From an uncultured Roseburia sp. (lineage in GTDB: Bacteria; Bacillota; Clostridia; Lachnospirales; Lachnospiraceae): DNA of 64,000 bases. The stretch covers positions 124,001-188,000 of the forward strand of contig CANRSX010000003.1 in NCBI GenBank assembly GCA_947642555.1. Direction: 5' to 3'. Positions within the stretch are counted from its first letter, which is position 1. Every line of letters starts with the position of its first letter. The position numbers and the translations under genes were made by a program. Under the pieces are notes generated by a model. The model made no database searches. It had not been told where the DNA came from and was given only the letters and a program-made list of their open reading frames with translations. This document shows, one piece after another, positions 21,870-30,134 of this stretch.

Positions 21870-22853
21870 GTGTATAATCGACCGGAACAGGTACTGGAAC
21901 AATATGAGCTGGAAGTGAAATCTGTCTCCAGAGGAAGGGAAGGCTATCTCTGTGAGACCGGGCAGGGGACAAAGCTTTTAAAGGAGTACAGGGGATCCCT
22001 GCCGAGGGCGGAATTTCTGGCGGTTATGCTGGATCATCTTGACGCTAAGGGAGTGCCTGTGGAGCGTGTGGTGCGCACGCGGGAAGGCGCGCCGGCAGCG
22101 GTGGCGGAGGATGAGACGAAGTATATCCTGCTGGATACCTTTCAGGGCGCGGAGTGCGACACCAGAAGCAGGGACGATATGCTGACAGCGGTGCGGATGC
22201 TTGCCAGGCTCCACAACGAGGCGCAGAGCTGCCCCGAAGAGGCGCCGGATTTCGTGCGCACCGGGCCGGACGCGCTGCTGCGCCTCTATGAGAAGCATAA
22301 CCGCGAGCTGGGCAAGGTGCGCAATTACATACGGGCAAAAAAGAAGAAAAATGAATTTGAGCTGCTGTTTTTCGGACAGTACGCAAGGTTTATGGAAACG
22401 GCGGACCGGGTGGTGGAGCTTTTGCGGGAAACGGAGGAAGAACCGCAGATGTCGGGGTTCTGCCATGGGGATTACAACCAGCACAATGTCATTTTTTCCA
22501 AAGGAGGGACAGCCATTGTGCATTTTGACGGTTTTTCCTGGCAGATCCGTGTGAGCGACCTCGCGAATTTTATGCGGAAAATGCTGGAAAAGAATAACTG
22601 GAATACCGGGCTGGGGATGGATCTGATCCGCGCCTATGACGGGGTGCGCTCCCTGTCCGCGCAGGAGCTGCGCTACCTGTATCTTTACATGGCGTATCCC
22701 GAGAAATTCTGGAAGATCGCCAATCATTATTATAACGCCCGCAAGGCATGGATCTCCGGAAGAAATATCGAAAAGCTCGAAAAGTTTATCCGCCAGGAGG
22801 AGGAGCGCGAGCGGTTCCTGGAAACACTTTTCCATTTTACAATCCGCCCGTAA
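21870..22853 (+). CDS. CotS-family spore coat protein/kinase-like
   Basis: 327-residue protein of the aminoglycoside-phosphotransferase/CotS superfamily. The catalytic-loop-like segment FCHGDYNQHNVIF (HGDxxxxN) is intact, followed by VHFDGFSWQIRVSDLANFMRK, where an aspartate takes the metal-binding position. CotS-type proteins associate with the spore coat in Bacillus. The frame begins with GTG at 21870, preceded by TGGAGGGG; no ATG gives a better start. Whether it is an active kinase is unknown. The gene lies 43 bp after cca and before a lipoprotein gene. Confidence 0.82.
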   Translation: MYNRPEQVLEQYELEVKSVSRGREGYLCETGQGTKLLKEYRGSLPRAEFLAVMLDHLDAKGVPVERVVRTREGAPAAVAEDETKYILLDTFQGAECDTRSRDDMLTAVRMLARLHNEAQSCPEEAPDFVRTGPDALLRLYEKHNRELGKVRNYIRAKKKKNEFELLFFGQYARFMETADRVVELLRETEEEPQMSGFCHGDYNQHNVIFSKGGTAIVHFDGFSWQIRVSDLANFMRKMLEKNNWNTGLGMDLIRAYDGVRSLSAQELRYLYLYMAYPEKFWKIANHYYNARKAWISGRNIEKLEKFIRQEEERERFLETLFHFTIRP

Positions 22854-22865
22854 CTGTGGTAAAAT
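22836..22865 (+). promoter_or_regulatory. Promoter of PEGA lipoprotein gene
   Basis: TTTACA (22836-22841), 18-bp spacer, TAAAAT (22860-22865). The -35 lies within the 3' end of the CotS-like gene. Confidence 0.5.
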
Positions 22866-22917
22866 GTACGCGCAGACAAAGAGCAGAGGCATCTGACATC
22901 AGAAAGGCAGAAGATAC

Positions 22918-24336
22918 ATGAAGAGAATATACGGTATTTTGTTACTGATTACATTTTGTGCGCTGACATCCGCGGCGTGCGGGAGAGGCGGCGACGATAT
23001 CGTGACCGGCCGTTATTATCATCCGTCGAAGGATGCGCCGGTGCAGGAAGCGTCCGCGGCGGGCGATGGCACGGAGTCCGGCGGCGTGCAGACGCCCGGG
23101 GAGGCCGTGGAGACGACGGAGGATACAGGGGGGCAGGAGCCGGTCATCGGCACGGATCTTTTTCTGGTCACGAACAACGACATGCAGGCCGAGTGCCTGA
23201 TCTTAAAGCAGCTTGCATCCGGAAAGCAGTATATGTACAATTACTCGCTGACGACCCGGTTTCTGGACAAATACGGCAATTCCACCACGGTCTCTTCCTT
23301 TGAGCCGGGGCGGATTATCTGCGTCGGGAAAAAGGATATCCAGGGGCGTCTGTTAGAGGCGCAGATCTCGGACCAGGTGTGGGAATACCCGGATGTGACC
23401 CGGTTCTCCGTGGATGAGGAGCGCGGGGTGTTTCAGATTGCGGACGAGAGCTATTCCTACGATGAGAATCTGTTTCTCTATTCCGGCGGCGGTATGCAGA
23501 CGCTTGCGGATCTGACGGATATGGATACGCTGCGCGTGACCGGAATCGGCAGAAAAATCCTCTCCGTTTCGGTCACCACCGGGCACGGGAGCCTGCGGCT
23601 TGTCAATACGGACCTGTTTGACGGGAGCTTTATTCAGGTCGGAAAAAATATTTTCTCCGAGATCACCCACAATATGACGATGGATCTCCCGGAGGGAACC
23701 TATGTCGTGGCGGTGGCCAACAACGGCTATGGGGGAAACACGGAGATTGAGGTGACGCGCGGCCAGGAAACGACGCTTGACTTAGACACTCTGAAGGGGG
23801 AGGGGCCGAAATTCGGCAATATCCTTTTTGCGGTGGATGTGGAGGGGGCCATTCTGCAGATCGACGGGGAAATCGTGGATTACAGCCAGCCGGTGGATCT
23901 GCAGTACGGGGTGCACACCCTGCAGGTGACGGCGGATTCCTATGAGACCTATAAAAAGAAGCTGTTCGTCAATTCCGGGGAGGCGACGATCGTGATCGGG
24001 CTTTCCGGTTCGTCTGACAGCGCCGGCGGCAGCGCCGCAGCCGGCGACAGCAGCAGCGCGGGAGACGCTGCGGCAGGCGATCAGACGGCGGGAGCAGATA
24101 CGGGCGCCGGCGGGGCCGGCTCTGCGGGCTCGCTGGCAGGATCACTCGCGGGAAGCGGCCAGACAGGCGGCGCCGCGGGCGGTTCGACGAACACGGATCT
24201 CTCCCAGGGGAATGTCGGCGGGGCGGAGCTTGACGCGATTGTAAACGGGATATTAGACGACCGGGATTCTTCTTCGGACTATCTGTCTACCATTTTAAAG
24301 ACACTCGCGGCGCTGTATGACAAAGATGACAACTGA
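22918..24336 (+). CDS. PEGA-domain lipoprotein with low-complexity tail
   Basis: 472-residue exported protein. The signal peptide ends in a lipobox-like SAACG (cysteine near residue 21). A Thr/Gly/Glu-rich linker is followed by a domain of unknown function (about 75-260). Two PEGA-like carbohydrate-binding-type segments follow: LPEGTYVVAVANNGYGG (about 262) and a second ending YGVHTLQVTADSYETYKK (about 335). From about residue 365 the tail is almost pure Gly/Ser/Ala/Asp repeats before a conserved-looking 30-residue C-terminal helix. It is likely anchored on the outer membrane face in the wall. Function unknown. Confidence 0.75.
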   Translation: MKRIYGILLLITFCALTSAACGRGGDDIVTGRYYHPSKDAPVQEASAAGDGTESGGVQTPGEAVETTEDTGGQEPVIGTDLFLVTNNDMQAECLILKQLASGKQYMYNYSLTTRFLDKYGNSTTVSSFEPGRIICVGKKDIQGRLLEAQISDQVWEYPDVTRFSVDEERGVFQIADESYSYDENLFLYSGGGMQTLADLTDMDTLRVTGIGRKILSVSVTTGHGSLRLVNTDLFDGSFIQVGKNIFSEITHNMTMDLPEGTYVVAVANNGYGGNTEIEVTRGQETTLDLDTLKGEGPKFGNILFAVDVEGAILQIDGEIVDYSQPVDLQYGVHTLQVTADSYETYKKKLFVNSGEATIVIGLSGSSDSAGGSAAAGDSSSAGDAAAGDQTAGADTGAGGAGSAGSLAGSLAGSGQTGGAAGGSTNTDLSQGNVGGAELDAIVNGILDDRDSSSDYLSTILKTLAALYDKDDN

Positions 24337-24390
24337 CGCAGGCCCTTGTGTTAAAAATAACCAGAAATTTCCGCGCGGAACGATTCACAC

Positions 24391-24419
24391 TTGAAAAATC
24401 TGCTTAGGGAAGCTAAGAT
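24391..24419 (+). promoter_or_regulatory. Promoter of the phosphohexomutase gene
   Basis: TTGAAA (24391-24396), 17-bp spacer, TAAGAT (24414-24419), 40 bp before the start codon. Confidence 0.55.
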
Positions 24420-24458
24420 AGTAGTAAATATATCATAAGATACAGGAGGTATTTTGAG

Positions 24459-26192
24459 ATGGGATACAGGGAGAACTATGAGTCGTGGCTTGAGAACCCG
24501 TATTTTGACGAGGCGACCAAAGCGGAGCTTCGCGGGATCGCCGGGGACGAGAAGGAGATCGAGGAGCGTTTTTATATGGACCTCGAGTTCGGAACCGCAG
24601 GTTTAAGAGGTGTGATCGGAGCGGGAACCAACCGCATGAATATCTATACGGTGCGCAAAGCGACCCAGGGTCTGGCGAATTATATCGCAAAGGTGAATGC
24701 GAAGGAGAAGGGGGTCGCCATCGCGTACGATTCGAGAAGGATGTCGCCGGAGTTTGCGGATGAGGCTGCGCTCTGCCTTGCGGCGAACGGCATTAAGGCT
24801 TATGTGTTTGAGTCCCTGCGCCCGACGCCGGAGCTGTCCTACGCGGTCCGCAGGCTGGGCTGTACGGCAGGAATCAATATCACGGCGAGCCATAACCCGC
24901 CGGAATACAACGGCTATAAGGTATACTGGGAGGACGGCGCACAGATCACGCCGCCGCATGACACCGGTATCATGGACGAGGTACGCGGCGTCACCGACTA
25001 TGCGACGGTAAAGACAATGTCCTTAGAGGACGCGAAGGCGGCGGGACTCTACCAGGTGATCGGCGCGGATATCGACGATCCGTACATAGAGGAGTTAAAG
25101 AAGCTTGTGCTTCACCAGGACTGCATCGACGCGGTCGGCGCGGACATGAAGATCGTCTACTCGCCGCTTCACGGCACCGGCAATATCCCGGTACGCCGCG
25201 TGTTAAAAGAGCTCGGGTTCCCGAACGTATATGTCGTGCCGGAGCAGGAGCTTCCGGACGGGGAGTTCCCGACTGTCAGCTATCCGAACCCGGAGGCCGC
25301 GGAGGCGTTTGAGCTTGGACTGGCCCTGGGAAAGAAGGTTGACGCGGATCTGATCCTCGCGACGGACCCGGATGCGGACCGCCTCGGCGTCTATGTAAAG
25401 GATTCAGCGACCGGCGAGTACCACAGCCTGACCGGAAATATGTCCGGATGTCTGATCGGCGATTATGTGATCGGCCAGAGAAAAGAGCTGTCCGGCCTGC
25501 CGGAGGACGGGGCGTTTATCCGTTCCATCGTTTCCACCAATATGGCGGACGCGATCGCGGAGCATTACGGCATTGCGCTGGTGGAGGTGCTGACCGGCTT
25601 TAAGTTCATCGGTCAGAAGATTCTGGAATTTGAGAATACCGGGAAGGGCACATACCTCTTCGGTATGGAGGAGAGCTACGGGTGCCTGACCGGAACCTAC
25701 GCGCGCGACAAGGATGCGGTTGTGGCGTCGATGACGCTCTGCGAGGCGGCAGCGTACTACAGGACAAAGAACATGACGCTCTGGGATGCGATGCTCGCGA
25801 TGTACGAGAAGTACGGCTATTACAAAGACGACGTGACCTCGATCACCTTAAAGGGAATCGAGGGACTTGCGAAGATCCAGGAGATCATGAATACCCTGCG
25901 CGACAATGCTCCTTCGGAGATCGGCGCTTACAAAGTGACGGCGGTCCGGGATTATAAGAAGGACACGATCACGGATACCGCGACCGGCACGGTAAAGCCG
26001 ACCGGGCTTCCGTCCTCAAACGTGCTCTACTACGAGATGACAGACGGCGCGTGGGTATGCGTCAGACCCTCCGGAACAGAGCCGAAGGTGAAGTTCTATC
26101 TGGGTGTGAAGGGGACGTCGCTCGACGACGCGGATGCAAAATCAAAGGCGCTGTCCGAATCCGTGCTTGCGATGATCAACAAAATGCTGTAA
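24459..26192 (+). CDS. pgm: Phosphoglucomutase/phosphomannomutase
   Basis: Alpha-D-phosphohexomutase that interconverts hexose 1- and 6-phosphates, feeding glucose-1-phosphate to the GlgC/GlgD step encoded at the left of the window. Four domains are implied by the 577-residue length: GTAGLRGVIGAGTNRMN near the N-terminus, the phosphoserine loop TASHNPPEYNGYKVY, the metal loop ATDPDADRLGV, the sugar loop GMEESYG and the C-terminal phosphate loop RPSGTEPKVKFY. All key residues are present. It has its own promoter and an AGGAGG 9 bp upstream. Length and motifs match the PgcA-type enzyme of Firmicutes. Confidence 0.93.
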   Translation: MGYRENYESWLENPYFDEATKAELRGIAGDEKEIEERFYMDLEFGTAGLRGVIGAGTNRMNIYTVRKATQGLANYIAKVNAKEKGVAIAYDSRRMSPEFADEAALCLAANGIKAYVFESLRPTPELSYAVRRLGCTAGINITASHNPPEYNGYKVYWEDGAQITPPHDTGIMDEVRGVTDYATVKTMSLEDAKAAGLYQVIGADIDDPYIEELKKLVLHQDCIDAVGADMKIVYSPLHGTGNIPVRRVLKELGFPNVYVVPEQELPDGEFPTVSYPNPEAAEAFELGLALGKKVDADLILATDPDADRLGVYVKDSATGEYHSLTGNMSGCLIGDYVIGQRKELSGLPEDGAFIRSIVSTNMADAIAEHYGIALVEVLTGFKFIGQKILEFENTGKGTYLFGMEESYGCLTGTYARDKDAVVASMTLCEAAAYYRTKNMTLWDAMLAMYEKYGYYKDDVTSITLKGIEGLAKIQEIMNTLRDNAPSEIGAYKVTAVRDYKKDTITDTATGTVKPTGLPSSNVLYYEMTDGAWVCVRPSGTEPKVKFYLGVKGTSLDDADAKSKALSESVLAMINKML

Positions 26193-26200
26193 ATACGACC

Positions 26201-26229
26201 TTGACAAAGAGGGGAAAAACAAGTATAAA
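26201..26229 (+). promoter_or_regulatory. Promoter of hup
   Basis: Consensus TTGACA (26201-26206), 17-bp spacer, TATAAA (26224-26229), 48 bp before the hup start. Confidence 0.7.
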
Positions 26230-26277
26230 TAGTACGTGAACGTTTATATTTGAGAACCCAGAGGAGGAATTTTTAAC

Positions 26278-26553
26278 ATGAACAAAACAGAATTAGTTGC
26301 AGCGATAGCTGACAAGGCTGAACTGAGCAGAAAAGACGCAGAGAAGGCACTGAAGGCATTTACAGATGTTGTTGCTGAAGAGTTAAAGAAGGGTGAGAAG
26401 ATCCAGCTGGTTGGATTTGGAACATTTGAGGTATCCGAGAGAGCGGCCAGAACAGGCAGAAATCCGCAGAGCGGCAAGGAGATGACGATTCCGGCTTCCA
26501 AGGCTCCGAAGTTTAAGGCTGGCAAGGCTTTAAAGGATATGATCAACGAATAA
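26278..26553 (+). CDS. hup: HU-family DNA-binding protein
   Basis: 91-residue histone-like nucleoid protein that bends and compacts DNA. MNKTELVAAIADKAELSRKD is the typical N-terminal helix, and GFGTFEVSERAARTGRNPQ is the HU signature leading into the DNA-binding arm, ending KFKAGKALKDMIN. A strong ribosome binding site (GAGGAGG), strong promoter and a following terminator make it a monocistronic, probably highly expressed gene. Confidence 0.97.
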   Translation: MNKTELVAAIADKAELSRKDAEKALKAFTDVVAEELKKGEKIQLVGFGTFEVSERAARTGRNPQSGKEMTIPASKAPKFKAGKALKDMINE

Positions 26554-26570
26554 GAACAGATGCTTACAGA

Positions 26571-26606
26571 AGTGGGTTCCGCGTTGCACGGGAACCCACT
26601 TTCATT
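26571..26606 (+). terminator. Terminator after hup
   Basis: Perfect 10-bp stem AGTGGGTTCC/GGAACCCACT with a 10-nt loop, followed by TTCATT. The next gene starts 22 bases later. Confidence 0.75.
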
Positions 26607-26628
26607 ATGAATGAAAAAGGAGAATGCG

Positions 26629-26871
26629 ATGCGGCTGGACAAGTTTTTAAAGGTGTCGCGCCTGATCAAACGGCGGACGGTTGCCAACGAAGCCTGCGAC
26701 GCCGGAAGGGTTTCGGTGAACGGAAAGCCGGCGAAGGCTTCCGTGAATGTAAAGGCCGGCGATATCATTGAGATCGGCTTTGGGACAAAGACGGTGAAGG
26801 TGCGGGTTCTGGACATTAAGGATACCACGAAAAAGGACGAAGCCAAAGATTTGTTTGAATATGTATCATAA
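26629..26871 (+). CDS. rqcP: S4-domain RNA-binding protein RqcP
   Basis: 80-residue S4 protein (YabO/Hsp15 family). In Bacillus the homologue works with RqcH in Ala-tailing of stalled nascent chains on 50S subunits. MRLDKFLKVSRLIKRRTVAN and the GRVSVNGKPAK segment form the S4 fold. ATG 26611 lies before the AAAGGAGA site, so ATG 26629 is the likely start. The gene heads the rqcP-yabP-yabQ-divIC-spoIIE cluster known from Bacillus, which supports the identification. Confidence 0.9.
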   Translation: MRLDKFLKVSRLIKRRTVANEACDAGRVSVNGKPAKASVNVKAGDIIEIGFGTKTVKVRVLDIKDTTKKDEAKDLFEYVS

Positions 26872-26879
26872 ACAGGGAC

Positions 26880-26920
26880 ACCTCCCAATATATTTTATTA
26901 TGATAAAACGGGAGGTTTTT
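26880..26920 (+). promoter_or_regulatory. Hairpin covering the yabP ribosome binding site
   Basis: ACCTCCC (26880-26886) pairs perfectly with GGGAGGT (26910-26916), and an inner TTTTAT/ATAAAA stem (26893-26898, 26903-26908) closes a TATG loop. The 3' arm is the yabP Shine-Dalgarno sequence and is followed by TTTTTC. It could hide the ribosome binding site, act as a leaky terminator after rqcP, or both. Confidence 0.55.
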
Positions 26921-26922
26921 CT

Positions 26923-27213
26923 ATGGATGAAAAGAACGGCAATGCGGCGAAAACACATAAAGTCCTGCTGGCAAACCGCAGAAACGGCGCATTCAGCGGG
27001 GTTGTGGATGTGCTCTCCTTTGATGTGGCGGAGATCCTTCTGGAGACGGAGCTTGGAATGCTGCTGATCAAGGGACATGACCTGCACGTGAACCGGCTGA
27101 GCCTTGAAAAAGGGGAGATTGACATAGAAGGAAGGATCGACTCTCTCGCTTATTCGGATGTCAAGAGCGCAGGAAAACAGGCGGAATCCCTGTTTGGAAG
27201 GCTGTTTAAGTAG
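26923..27213 (+). CDS. yabP: Sporulation protein YabP
   Basis: 96-residue protein of the YabP/YqfC family. In Bacillus it is made in the mother cell during sporulation and is required for normal spore coat formation. The sequence has the compact beta-rich pattern of the family: NRRNGAFSGVVDVLSFD followed by GMLLIKGHDLHVNRLSLEKGEIDIEG. The ribosome binding site GGGAGG lies in a hairpin. The stop codon is directly followed by the yabQ start. Confidence 0.92.
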   Translation: MDEKNGNAAKTHKVLLANRRNGAFSGVVDVLSFDVAEILLETELGMLLIKGHDLHVNRLSLEKGEIDIEGRIDSLAYSDVKSAGKQAESLFGRLFK

Positions 27214-27666
27214 ATGGCGGTAAACGGGGCGATCGGGCAGGAGGCATTTTTCCTGGGAATTTCTGTCCTGGTGGGAGCGGCGCTCTCCGGGGTATATGAC
27301 GTCCTGCGGATTTTCCGCAGAGTGGCCGCGCATGGGAATTTCTGGATCGGTCTGGAGGATTTTTTCTACTGGGTCCTCTGCACCGGTGTGGTCTTTCTCA
27401 TGATTTATCAGGAAAATGACGGCATGGCGCGCGGGTTTGCGTTCGGCGGGATTCTGATCGGAATGCTGATCTATCATCTGCTGCTCAGCCGTCTGTTTGT
27501 CGGGATCAATGTGTTTGTGCTAAAGAAGACGATCGGAATCATAAAAAAAATACTCCGGATTCTGTTCGGACCGTTTCTCTGGGTTGCGAAAAAGACAGGA
27601 CGATTTCTCAGAAAACAATTGAAAAAGTTTTTAAAAGCGGTTAAAATGGGAATACGCAAAGTATAG
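27214..27666 (+). CDS. yabQ: Spore cortex protein YabQ
   Basis: 150-residue membrane protein needed for cortex formation in Bacillus. Three hydrophobic segments are visible (about residues 10-30, 47-64, 73-95), followed by a highly basic Lys/Arg-rich tail. GVYDVLRIFRR after the first helix is a family hallmark. The ATG abuts the yabP stop codon, so translation is likely coupled. Confidence 0.9.
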   Translation: MAVNGAIGQEAFFLGISVLVGAALSGVYDVLRIFRRVAAHGNFWIGLEDFFYWVLCTGVVFLMIYQENDGMARGFAFGGILIGMLIYHLLLSRLFVGINVFVLKKTIGIIKKILRILFGPFLWVAKKTGRFLRKQLKKFLKAVKMGIRKV

Positions 27667-27684
27667 GAGGACAGGAAACCGGGG

Positions 27685-27999
27685 ATGATGGCAGTGGGAA
27701 GACGGAGAAAAGATCAGAATCGTTCGGGCAGAAGATATATCAGTCTGATTCTGTTTGTGTTTATTATCGCGATGTCGTTTCAGATCGCGCGGGTATACCA
27801 GAAGGATCAGGAATATGCGAAGAAGCAGGAGCAGCTGGAACAGCAGCTTGAGGCGGAGACCGTCCGGCAGCAGGAGCTCGAGGCGTATGAGAGCTATACC
27901 CGCTCACAGCAGTATATTGAGGATATCGCGAGGAGCAAGCTCGGACTTGCCTATGAGGATGAGATCATATTTAAAGAAGTGAATAACGCGGGACAGTAG
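27685..27999 (+). CDS. divIC: Septum formation initiator DivIC/FtsB
   Basis: 104-residue bitopic membrane protein of the FtsB/FtsL/DivIC divisome complex. A basic cytoplasmic N-terminus, one transmembrane helix (about residues 18-35) and a coiled coil (about 38-70, rich in Gln/Glu/Lys) precede IEDIARSKLGLAYEDEIIF, the typical DivIC C-terminal motif. ATG 27685 and 27688 are both possible starts. Position after yabQ matches Bacillus. A terminator follows at 28011. Confidence 0.9.
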   Translation: MMAVGRRRKDQNRSGRRYISLILFVFIIAMSFQIARVYQKDQEYAKKQEQLEQQLEAETVRQQELEAYESYTRSQQYIEDIARSKLGLAYEDEIIFKEVNNAGQ

Positions 28000-28010
28000 G
28001 ACCGGACATG

Positions 28011-28050
28011 AACCAGACTGCAGGCAGGAGATGCTGCAGCCTGGTTTTAT
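28011..28050 (+). terminator. Terminator after divIC
   Basis: AACCAG/CTGGTT outer stem with an inner TGCAG/CTGCA stem, followed by TTTATTC. Separates divIC from spoIIE. Confidence 0.75.
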
Positions 28051-28130
28051 TCATCCTGATGGTATGTTCAGTCTCTTAAAAAGCTTCAGCTGATTCGAAA
28101 TCCCTGAAACGGACAGGCGGATAGAGATTT

Positions 28131-28195
28131 TGGCGAAAAGTTTTTCAAAACAGGTCCCTTCTTTGACAAAGATTTTTGGGAAAAGAATCTATAAT
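28131..28195 (+). promoter_or_regulatory. spoIIE promoter with 21-bp spacer and Spo0A box
   Basis: TTGACA (28163-28168) and TATAAT (28190-28195) are both perfect but 21 bp apart. Bacillus spoIIE and spoIIG promoters have 21-22-bp spacers and are activated by Spo0A~P on sigma-A polymerase. A TGGCGAA 0A-box core (28131-28137) lies 25 bp upstream of the -35, within TTTTGGCGAAAA. The architecture matches the Bacillus gene although the sequence is unrelated in detail; Spo0A control is inferred. Confidence 0.7.
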
Positions 28196-28246
28196 CGTTT
28201 CGCCTGCCAGAGGAGCGGCAATCGAAAAAGAAGGGAAGAGAGAGAC

Positions 28247-30088
28247 ATGAAAAAAACAGGAATAAGGCAAATGATACTGAACATGGCGGGAGGTTTGATG
28301 TGCGGCGTCAGCGTGATGGGGTGTTATCCCCTGGTACCGGCGTATTTCGCGGCACTGTATCTGGAAGAAACGGGCGCTCCTGTACTGCTTGGTATGATGT
28401 ACATAGGAATGCTGATTTTTATGCCCCTGACGGCGGGGGTGAAATATGCGGTGGTGCTGCCTGTCATTTTAGGGGCGGTCCGTCTGATCGAGTGGGCGAA
28501 CGAGGGATGCCCGGCGTGGCTGGCAGGACTGATGGCGTCGATCGCGACGATGATTCTGTCCTTTGCGGGTGGCCTTCTCGGCTGGCGGGATCAGCCGGGG
28601 TTTGCGACGGCGGTGCTGGAGGGGCTTTTTGTATTCGGCGCAGTCATCCTGCTTCACCGGCTGCTGCATGCTCTGCTCACCTGGGAGGGGGAGCGGGCCC
28701 CGGCGCAGAAGGAAGAACATCTGAAGGAGGAGCGCCTTCTGGGCTATGCGGAATCGTTTCAGGGACTCTCGCAGATTTTTCACAGTATGAGCACAAACCG
28801 GAATACTTACACGCTGGACGAGCTGGGGCATATCCAGAATGAGCTGACCGGAAAGATCTGTGCGTCCTGCGATTCCTGCGCGCTCTGCTGGGAGCGGGAT
28901 TCCGCGCCGGTATATGGCGCGCTCTCGCAGCTGATCGCCGGGCTGTGGCGCGGGGAGACGCCGGGGGAGGAGAACGAGGAGCAGCTTGGCGCGTACTGTA
29001 AAAGGAGCCGGGATATGGTGGAGGAGGCCGTGCGCGTCTTTGAGCGCGTCAGTTTAAACCGTGCCTGGTATCACCGTCTGCTGGAAAACCGGGAGGTGAT
29101 CGCGGAGCAGCTGGATGCGATGGTCTATATCATGCAGGACTGTGCAAGAGAGGAACAGGTACTGGATCAGAGGGAAAAGCGGCTGCTTGCGGAGCTTGCC
29201 TACCGTGCGAAGGAGCTGGGGATTCTGGCGCAGGAGATGCATCTGATCGAGACGCTGGACGGCAGGTTAAAGCTGGAGGCCACATTAAAAAGCAGACTGG
29301 GCGGCTGCATTGCGGTGAAATCATTCCTGTCCGCCGCCGGACATGTGCTAAACCGCAGGATGCGCGCTGCCGCGGATGCGAAAAGCTTTGTCTCAAAGGA
29401 TGCGGCGTCCTTTGTCTTTTATGAGGACACCGTATTTCGGAGCGTGCAGGGCATCTCGCGCATGAAAAAAGACGAGGCGCGGATCTCGGGCGATAATTTT
29501 TCGTTTCTGGAGCTGGAGCGCGGAGAGCTTCTTCTGGGGCTGTCGGACGGGATGGGTTCGGGGAGCACTGCCTGCAAGGAGAGCGAGATGGTGCTTGATC
29601 TCGTGGAGCGGTTTTTAGAGGCAGGATTTTCGGTGGAGACGGCGATCCGGATGATGAACTCCGCGATGGTCATGAAAGGGGAAAATGATCTGTACTCCAC
29701 GATCGACCTGTGCAAAATCAATCTGTACAACGGCCGGGCGAAGCTGTACAAGATCGGTGCGGCGGCGACCTTTATCAAGCGGGAGGACGAGGTGGAGTGC
29801 ATTTCCTCCGCCGGACTGCCGGTGGGGGCGAAGACAATTGTCGATATCCAGTCGCAGGAAGTGACGCTCGGAAACGGGGATTTTGTCATTATGGTGACGG
29901 ACGGCGTGCTCGAATACCTTCATGTGCCGAAGCCCGAGGAGACGATGCAGGAAGTGATCGGCAGCATACGGACCAATAATCCCGGCATTCTTGCAAAGCG
30001 GATTATGGAGCGGGTGATGCTGTTTACCGGAGGGGTGGCGAAGGATGACATGACCGTGCTTGCGGCCTGCATCTGGGAGAAGGGATAG
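28247..30088 (+). CDS. spoIIE: Stage II sporulation protein E, PP2C phosphatase
   Basis: Membrane serine phosphatase that dephosphorylates SpoIIAA and activates sigma-F in the forespore. The C-terminal PP2C domain (about residues 405-613) has ELLLGLSDGMGSG (D434, metal binding), TDGVLEYLHVP and AKDDMTVLAACIW. The N-terminus has clustered hydrophobic helices (about residues 10-150, some four to six spans) followed by a long soluble region with paired cysteines (CASCDSCALCWERD). At 613 residues it is about 200 shorter than Bacillus SpoIIE, which has ten membrane spans. The open frame continues upstream, but ATG 28247 follows GGGAAGAGAG and lies 52 bp after the -10. Confidence 0.94.
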   Translation: MKKTGIRQMILNMAGGLMCGVSVMGCYPLVPAYFAALYLEETGAPVLLGMMYIGMLIFMPLTAGVKYAVVLPVILGAVRLIEWANEGCPAWLAGLMASIATMILSFAGGLLGWRDQPGFATAVLEGLFVFGAVILLHRLLHALLTWEGERAPAQKEEHLKEERLLGYAESFQGLSQIFHSMSTNRNTYTLDELGHIQNELTGKICASCDSCALCWERDSAPVYGALSQLIAGLWRGETPGEENEEQLGAYCKRSRDMVEEAVRVFERVSLNRAWYHRLLENREVIAEQLDAMVYIMQDCAREEQVLDQREKRLLAELAYRAKELGILAQEMHLIETLDGRLKLEATLKSRLGGCIAVKSFLSAAGHVLNRRMRAAADAKSFVSKDAASFVFYEDTVFRSVQGISRMKKDEARISGDNFSFLELERGELLLGLSDGMGSGSTACKESEMVLDLVERFLEAGFSVETAIRMMNSAMVMKGENDLYSTIDLCKINLYNGRAKLYKIGAAATFIKREDEVECISSAGLPVGAKTIVDIQSQEVTLGNGDFVIMVTDGVLEYLHVPKPEETMQEVIGSIRTNNPGILAKRIMERVMLFTGGVAKDDMTVLAACIWEKG

Positions 30089-30134
30089 GGACTGCCGCAG
30101 GCATGGCGGCGCGGAAGCGGGAAGTGAGGATGGC

